Shown: positions 5,818 through 9,733 of the stretch, piece by piece | Position numbering within the stretch: the first letter of the stretch is position 1 | Layout: every line of letters begins with the position of its first letter | Notes under the pieces: generated by a model | Databases searched by the model: none | What the model was told of the DNA's origin: nothing | What the model saw: only the letters and a program-made list of their open reading frames with translations | Position numbers and translations under genes: made by a program | Assembly: GCA_900313185.1 (NCBI GenBank) | Contig: OMQI01000121.1 | Span: 1 to 9,733 of the forward strand | DNA from: an uncultured Rhodospirillaceae bacterium | GTDB taxonomy: Bacteria; Pseudomonadota; Alphaproteobacteria; RF32; CAG-239 | Length of the DNA stretch: 9,733 bases | Direction of reading: 5' to 3'

Positions 5818-7059
5818 ATGAGCTTGTTGCAAAACATAAATCTTTGGGGCGACGATATTCCTTATTTAAGCGGTTTGCGTGAAAAGAGCCTAATTTCATT
5901 TGAAAAAAACGGTTTACCGAATCCGAAAACCGAGGCATGGCGTTATTCTTATTTCAGAGAAGAAGATTTGCAAAATCCGCAGATTGACAATGAACCGGTA
6001 AAATGTGATGGTCATTGCCATAATGGTGATGAGCTGCCTTTTGATGCTCTGCAAATAAAATACTGCAACGGAAAATTACATATCAATGATTGGAATGCGC
6101 CTAAGGGAGTTACGATTAAATCCTTGATTGAGGCAATTTATGACGGCGATATTAAATCTTATCTGAATAAATCATTTAATGCCGATGATTTTCCGTTTGC
6201 CGCTTTAAATGGTGTGTATTTGGAGCAAGGTCTGTTTATTTTAATAGAACGAGGAACCGTCTTGGAAGAACCTTTGTATATTAAATATCACAATCACGCT
6301 GATAAAAATCGCTTGTGTAACATTCGTAATGTGATAGTTGCCGAAAATAGAGCGAAAGCAACGATAATCGAGCATTTTTGTGCCGAAGAAAGAGCGTTGT
6401 ATACGCAAAATACGGTTAACGAAATATTTGTGGGCAGTAATGCGAAATTGCAACATTATGTATGGCAAAACGAGGCAAAAAACGCTCATCATATTGCTCT
6501 AAATAGTGTACAAGTCAAAGAAGGTGGAAATTATGCGGCATTTTATGCCAATGGTGTATGCGGATTTTCACGTCACGAGAGTTATATCCGCTTACTGCAA
6601 GAAGGAGCCGGAGCCGAAGTTAATGGTGTTTACAAATTAAGCGAAGCAAATCAGGTTTGCGATATAAGCACCAATATTCGCCATTTGGCACCTCATACAT
6701 ACTCCAATCAATTGGTTAAGGGAGTAGCAAAAACCAAAGCCAAAGGAGTATTTCAGGGGCAAATTCATATCGCCCCAGATGCTCAGCAAGCAGAGGGACA
6801 TCAACTTCATCGTGCATTGCTTTTGGATGATAATGCGGAAATTGATTGCAAGCCGGAATTAGAGGTTTTTGCCGATGATGTTAAATGTTCGCACGGAGCC
6901 TCCAGCGGTGATTTGGATAGGGAACAGATTTTTTATATGCAAGCACGTGGTATAGGTGAAGATGAAGCTCGAAATATTCTAGTAGATGCATATTTAAATG
7001 AAGTGTTTGCCCTAAATGAAAATCAAGATATTTCCGAGTGGATTAAGGCGCAATTTTAG
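5818..7059 (+). CDS. sufD: Fe-S cluster assembly protein SufD
   Basis: SufD is the SufB paralogue that pairs with SufB over a SufC dimer and is needed for iron acquisition by the scaffold. The 413 residues are close to E. coli SufD (423). The N-terminal part is divergent, with NPKTEAWRYSYF at 35-46 being the typical TExWRYT-like segment. The C-terminal half has the conserved core: KGVFQGQIHIAPDAQQAEGHQL (309-330), ALLLDDNAEIDCKPELEVFADDVKCSHGA (333-361) and the QIFYMQARGIGEDEAR helix (370-385). H359 in KCSHG aligns with the functionally important H360 of E. coli SufD. It starts 3 bases after the sufC stop with a GGAAGAA ribosome site inside sufC. Its last 17 bases overlap the convergent nuclease gene. 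No terminator is visible after it. Confidence 0.95.
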   Translation: MSLLQNINLWGDDIPYLSGLREKSLISFEKNGLPNPKTEAWRYSYFREEDLQNPQIDNEPVKCDGHCHNGDELPFDALQIKYCNGKLHINDWNAPKGVTIKSLIEAIYDGDIKSYLNKSFNADDFPFAALNGVYLEQGLFILIERGTVLEEPLYIKYHNHADKNRLCNIRNVIVAENRAKATIIEHFCAEERALYTQNTVNEIFVGSNAKLQHYVWQNEAKNAHHIALNSVQVKEGGNYAAFYANGVCGFSRHESYIRLLQEGAGAEVNGVYKLSEANQVCDISTNIRHLAPHTYSNQLVKGVAKTKAKGVFQGQIHIAPDAQQAEGHQLHRALLLDDNAEIDCKPELEVFADDVKCSHGASSGDLDREQIFYMQARGIGEDEARNILVDAYLNEVFALNENQDISEWIKAQF

Positions 7060-7531
7060 TTGTTTGCTTATTTTGGTATAAAATACGATATATGGCCGGT
7101 CTCATATGCTTTCCTTGCCAAATTCCCGATTTATTTTGCACAGCCTCTTTTTCTTGTGACAGATAAGTTTTGCTGCGATAGGCAACGGCCCAACCGGCAG
7201 AAACCATAGCTTGATTTAAGGAAATATTTTCTGCAAAGCACTCGCAGATATCCCTTTGGTAACGGTCTTTTTGTTCCAAACAACGGCAATCAATTTCTTT
7301 TCCGTCGGTCAATTTTTCCAGATAGTGTAATGCTTTTAGACCGCAATCATAATCTTTTCCGTCAGATGTTTGGCAGATTTGCGCAAATTCGGGAGCATCT
7401 ATGCCGTCCAAACGGATACGCCGCAAGCCGATTTCCAAAGAATCGCCATCAACAACTTTAACTATATCAGCTTGAGCAGATAAAGCGTATAAGGCAAAGC
7501 ATATAATGTAAAAACCAAAATTAATTCTCAT
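7043..7531 (-). CDS. Exported thermonuclease-like (SNase family) protein
   Basis: This is a staphylococcal-nuclease-fold enzyme, a calcium-dependent nuclease in characterised relatives, likely exported to the periplasm or medium. I chose the ATG at 7531 (162 residues) over the upstream in-frame ATG at 7582. It gives a proper signal peptide (MRINF, hydrophobic core, ALSAQA then D22) and an AGAGA ribosome site six bases away. The mature domain has VVDGDS (D28, D30), RLDGIDAPE (R40, D45, E48) and DRYQR (R93). These match D21, R35, D40, E43 and R87 of staphylococcal nuclease, so the catalytic set is complete. Five cysteines (C53, C63, C82, C84, C96) lie in the mature domain and may form disulfides; a sixth (C98) is next to C96. 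The 3' end overlaps sufD by 17 bases head-on. Family is clear; the biological role (DNA uptake, nutrition, defence) is unknown. Confidence 0.88.
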   Translation of the reverse strand: MRINFGFYIICFALYALSAQADIVKVVDGDSLEIGLRRIRLDGIDAPEFAQICQTSDGKDYDCGLKALHYLEKLTDGKEIDCRCLEQKDRYQRDICECFAENISLNQAMVSAGWAVAYRSKTYLSQEKEAVQNKSGIWQGKHMRPAIYRILYQNKQTTKIAP

Positions 7532-7549
7532 ATTTTTTCTCTGTTTTTT

Positions 7550-7578
7550 AATGTAGCGTTTAAAAAAAAATTGCGCAA
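7550..7578 (-). promoter_or_regulatory. Candidate promoter of the nuclease gene
   Basis: Read on the minus strand, TTGCGC (7578-7573) and TACATT (7555-7550) are 17 bases apart, a weak match at three and four of six positions. Transcription would begin near 7543, downstream of the alternative ATG at 7582 and 12 bases before the ATG at 7531, which agrees with the shorter start. The spacer contains a run of nine T on this strand. Confidence 0.3.
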
Positions 7579-7611
7579 TCATAAATTTATTTACTTTTCA
7601 TTCATACAATA

Positions 7612-7639
7612 TTGTTATTGTAGCCTAAAGAACTATAGT
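7612..7639 (+). promoter_or_regulatory. Candidate promoter of the GQYVPL-repeat protein gene
   Basis: TTGTTA (7612-7617) and TATAGT (7634-7639) are 16 bases apart, matching at four and five of six positions. Transcription would start near 7646, leaving a 14-base leader that holds the ribosome site GAAGG (7648-7652), seven bases before the ATG at 7660. Distance and spacing fit a housekeeping promoter. Confidence 0.45.
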
Positions 7640-7659
7640 TAATTTTCGAAGGTATCGCG

Positions 7660-9408
7660 ATGATAAAAAAATTAGGAATATTTACCGCAATTTGCTTAAT
7701 CGGGCTATATAATTTGCCTGCGAATGCGCAGGAAATGTCGCCTGAAGAACAATACAAGGCGCAACGTCAGGCACGTCCTACGGATGCAATTCGTCCGAGA
7801 CTGAAAATGCCGCAGTCGATTATAGTATGCCGTGCCAAACAATGTGCACCGGCTCGTCTGTCTATGGCAAAGGAGTATATTTACAACACATTACTTCATA
7901 TGTTTGACAGCAACGCCCGTCAGAAAGCATTGGTATGTCAGGGTAATGCCAATACGCATGCTTGTACGGAAGAATTTGTAACGGTTCCGATTAAAGTAGG
8001 TGTGACACCGGCATATATGTATATAGATGATGTTAAAATCGCTGACGTGTCTATCAGCCAACAGAATACGATGGCTCTTAATTTGTTGCTCAATTGGGGT
8101 GTTTCATATAATGGTCAAACTCCGGTTTGCCGTCCGAGCAAGAACTTGTTGTATGTTAAAAATGTCAATAACGTGATTATGGAAGACAACGGATACAGTT
8201 GCAAAATGACCACAATCGGCAATACGACGATTTCAACAATGTTTGCCATTGACTATATTGACTTAGACTATGGTTATATCGGCGGATATTATTCAATTGG
8301 TTTATCCGGTCCGGCATTCGGCGGTGGTTCCGGTTATATGATTTTACGCTTGCCTAATGATATTTCTATTGAAGCGAAAGACTTTGAAGTTAAGCCTTTG
8401 GAACCGAAGATAGAAGAAACGGTTGAAGAAACCATTGAGGAACTTCCGATTGAAGAGCCAAAACCGGTTGTATCGGAAGAGAAAACGAGTGAACCGATTT
8501 TGAAAAAAGTTGAAGAAACTCCGGAGGTTCAAAAGGCACCGGCGGCAGAACCTGTACACCTCACGGCTCCGGCAATGCAAGGCGGATTTAATACGCACGG
8601 CCAGTACTTGTATGATTCCAATACCGGTCAATATGTTCCGTTAAAAGTTTTGCAAAATGGTACGCAAGCTCAACCGCAAGTAGCCCCTCAACCGCAACCG
8701 GTTGCGGCTCCGGCTAATCAACAACAGCAGGCAATGGCTCCGGTTATGCAGGCACAACCGGCATCGGCAGCTGTACCAACAGGTGCAGTTGTTGAACCGT
8801 TTCAATATGCGGCTACGGCACGCAGAAGTTATGGTTCTAATGTAAGCAATACTATGCCGTCAGATAATGAATTAATGTCTGAAATGTTAACGCAAACAAT
8901 GCCGCAAACCACGGTTCCGTTGTTAACTCCGATGCCACAGGGTAATCAGACTATGTTGCCGCAAAATCCTGTTCCGGCGTATGGACAATATTTCTATGAT
9001 GCCAATCGTGGACAGTATGTTCCGCTTTACGGACAATATCAATTTAATCCGGCAACAGGACAATATGTTCCGCTCAGTATGCTTCCTGCAAATCAGGTTT
9101 TGCCAAGTCCTTATGCGCCGGCAAAGCCGGAAGTTCGTGAGCCGCAAGCTCCGAATGTCAGCACAATTATCAAATATAATCATCCGGCACAGCAATATGA
9201 AAAAGCCAAAGCAGAAGCTGCAGCCGAAGCTGAGCGTCAACGCAAAGTTGAAAAGAAAAAGAAAGAAATTGAAGCTCAAGCGATTGATTTCGGCGGTGTG
9301 AAAGTGTTCCCGATTCCATCTTCCAATGCAGACAGAACGATGGTTGAACCTACACTTAAAAATTCTTTAAATGAATATAATCGTGCCGAAAGCAGGCGCT
9401 ACGAATAG
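7660..9408 (+). CDS. Exported protein of unknown function: six-Cys N-domain, Pro/Gln/Glu-rich linker, GQYVPL repeats
   Basis: I do not recognise this 582-residue protein. A signal peptide is clear: MIKK, a hydrophobic core at 5-18, and ANAQ cleaved near residue 23 or 24. The mature N-terminal domain (about 45-232) holds exactly six cysteines, C57, C62, C93, C102, C157 and C181, an even number suited to three disulfides, and ends in a Gly/Tyr/Ser-rich stretch (205-226). A Glu/Pro-rich acidic linker follows (about 245-295), then a Pro/Gln/Ala-rich region (335-375). Three copies of GQYxxxxxxGQYVPL lie at 314-328, 442-456 and 458-472. A highly charged helix rich in Ala, Glu and Lys (511-541) precedes a short tail. 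The layout suggests a periplasmic or surface structural protein, perhaps one that spans or binds the envelope, but this is inference. It has its own promoter and terminator, so it is probably expressed alone. The ORF is intact with codon use like its neighbours. Confidence 0.85.
   Translation: MIKKLGIFTAICLIGLYNLPANAQEMSPEEQYKAQRQARPTDAIRPRLKMPQSIIVCRAKQCAPARLSMAKEYIYNTLLHMFDSNARQKALVCQGNANTHACTEEFVTVPIKVGVTPAYMYIDDVKIADVSISQQNTMALNLLLNWGVSYNGQTPVCRPSKNLLYVKNVNNVIMEDNGYSCKMTTIGNTTISTMFAIDYIDLDYGYIGGYYSIGLSGPAFGGGSGYMILRLPNDISIEAKDFEVKPLEPKIEETVEETIEELPIEEPKPVVSEEKTSEPILKKVEETPEVQKAPAAEPVHLTAPAMQGGFNTHGQYLYDSNTGQYVPLKVLQNGTQAQPQVAPQPQPVAAPANQQQQAMAPVMQAQPASAAVPTGAVVEPFQYAATARRSYGSNVSNTMPSDNELMSEMLTQTMPQTTVPLLTPMPQGNQTMLPQNPVPAYGQYFYDANRGQYVPLYGQYQFNPATGQYVPLSMLPANQVLPSPYAPAKPEVREPQAPNVSTIIKYNHPAQQYEKAKAEAAAEAERQRKVEKKKKEIEAQAIDFGGVKVFPIPSSNADRTMVEPTLKNSLNEYNRAESRRYE
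8599..9075 (+). repeat. Three copies of a 15-residue GQY...GQYVPL protein repeat
   Basis: Copy 1 is at 8599-8643, copy 2 at 8983-9027 and copy 3 at 9031-9075. The pattern is GQY-(Y/F/L-rich 3)-(D/N)-x-N/A-x-GQYVPL: GQYLYDSNTGQYVPL, GQYFYDANRGQYVPL, GQYQFNPATGQYVPL. Copies 2 and 3 are tandem, 48 bases apart, while copy 1 is 384 bases upstream behind a Pro/Gln linker. The DNA of the copies differs at many wobble positions (gttccgtta versus gttccgctt or gttccgctc), so this is an old, protein-level repeat kept by selection rather than a recent duplication. Confidence 0.85.
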
Positions 9409-9425
9409 TTTTGATCGAGTGATAG

Positions 9426-9458
9426 AAAAAACTCCGAATTAGTGTTCGGAGTTTTTTT
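9426..9458 (+). terminator. Strong Rho-independent terminator, possibly bidirectional
   Basis: ACTCCGAA (9431-9438), loop TTAGTG, TTCGGAGT (9445-9452), then a T-run to 9458. The stem is 8 bp and perfect, and five A (9426-9430) mirror the T-run, so it could also stop transcripts coming from the right. It lies 17 bases after the stop of the GQYVPL-repeat gene and ends that transcription unit. Confidence 0.92.
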
Positions 9459-9528
9459 GTGGCAAAAAATATTTTTTTGTCCGATTTTGTTCATTTTTCA
9501 CTTGCAAAAAGGTAAAGGATATGTTAAC

Positions 9529-9556
9529 TTAGTAGCTGAAATCACGTAAGTATAAT
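9529..9556 (+). promoter_or_regulatory. Candidate promoter with a consensus -10 box ahead of a structured leader
   Basis: TATAAT at 9551-9556 is a perfect -10 hexamer. A weak TTAGTA (9529-9534) lies 16 bases upstream. Transcription would start near 9563, only six bases before the first hairpin at 9569. TTGCAA at 9502-9507 is a competing -35 with TAACTT (9525-9530) 17 bases downstream, so the true start could be about 30 bases earlier. The 7-mer ATGTTAA occurs twice here (9521-9527 and 9555-9561). Confidence 0.45.
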
Positions 9557-9562
9557 GTTAAT

Positions 9563-9721
9563 TATTAAGAAATATGGTATGGAATACTGTATTTCGCAGG
9601 TGATTTTTGTTGTTTTGTTACTGCAGAGAGAACGATACTTTTTTAAGTGTAAGTTCTTTGCGGAATCTCTGGAAACAAAGACAAAATTCTAAAATAAGTT
9701 AAATCATAAAATTCAAGTAAT
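9563..9721 (+). ncRNA. Candidate structured 5' leader RNA with two long hairpins
   Basis: Between the -10 box and the MKKL start lie about 159 bases without an ORF but with strong self-complementarity. Hairpin 1: GAAATATGGTAT (9569-9580) pairs with ATACTGTATTTC (9584-9595) around loop GGA, 12 bp including two G-U pairs. Hairpin 2 is nested: CAGAG (9624-9628) with CTCTG (9667-9671), AGAAC (9629-9633) with GTTCT (9653-9657), and ATACTT (9635-9640) with AAGTGT (9645-9650, one G-U) around loop TTTT. The 3' strand has a 9-base bulge at 9658-9666. The last 50 bases are A-rich and unpaired. I match it to no known riboswitch or small RNA. It may be a cis-regulatory leader of the next gene or a separate small RNA; no terminator follows, which favours a leader. 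Confidence 0.4.
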
Positions 9722-9733
9722 ATGAAAAAGTTA
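9722..9733 (+). CDS. Possible start of a gene running off the window (MKKL)
   Basis: ATG AAA AAG TTA at the window edge reads MKKL, a common beginning of signal peptides and of many bacterial proteins. Only four codons are visible. There is no good ribosome site just before it (TCAAGTAAT), which weakens the call or would mean leader-dependent translation. The product cannot be judged. Confidence 0.3.

Noticed and set aside
7532..7582. In-frame upstream start (ATG at 7582) giving a 179-residue nuclease
   Set aside because: It would put a basic 17-residue stretch before a good signal peptide; the ATG at 7531 has the better ribosome site and a promoter candidate lies between the two.
9557..9733. 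tRNA or tmRNA in the right-hand gene-free stretch
   Set aside because: I find no GGTTCGANTCC-like T-arm, no acceptor-stem closure and no CCA end; the hairpins do not form a cloverleaf.

Overview
The window looks like a piece of chromosome from an AT-rich Gram-negative bacterium, most likely an alphaproteobacterium. The best lineage clue is the DnaB fragment. It carries an extra segment (about residues 231-246) between the Walker A helix and the GVAFFSLEMSAEEL strand, as alphaproteobacterial DnaB proteins do and E. coli DnaB does not. The sufB-sufC-sufD order and two signal-peptide proteins fit but do not prove this. Codon use looks even throughout, and I see no insertion sequence, phage gene, CRISPR array, tRNA or rRNA.

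Layout. (1) 1-837, minus strand: the 5' part of dnaB, cut by the window edge. (2) 838-1006: a divergent intergenic region with a perfect DnaA box (TTATCCACA on the minus strand). (3) 1007-3487, plus: three overlapping genes, galE (UDP-glucose 4-epimerase), a TerC/Alx-type membrane protein and a divergent histidine phosphatase, read as one operon. (4) 3490-7059, plus: its own promoter, then sufB, a 21-codon small ORF with a hairpin that exactly fills the sufB-sufC gap, then sufC and sufD. These encode the SufBCD Fe-S cluster scaffold; sufS, sufE/U, sufA and an Rrf2-type regulator are not in the window. (5) 7043-7531, minus: an exported staphylococcal-nuclease-like protein that converges on and overlaps sufD. 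(6) 7660-9408, plus: a 582-residue exported protein I do not recognise, with a six-cysteine N-terminal domain, a Pro/Gln/Glu-rich linker and three copies of a GQY...GQYVPL motif. A strong intrinsic terminator follows. (7) 9459-9733: no long gene. It holds a consensus -10 box, two long hairpins that suggest a structured leader RNA, and the first four codons (MKKL) of a gene running off the edge.

Most of the window is housekeeping: replication, sugar-nucleotide metabolism, probable metal homeostasis and Fe-S assembly. The parts least explained by known families are the sufB-sufC small ORF and hairpin, the GQYVPL-repeat protein, and the structured region at the right end.
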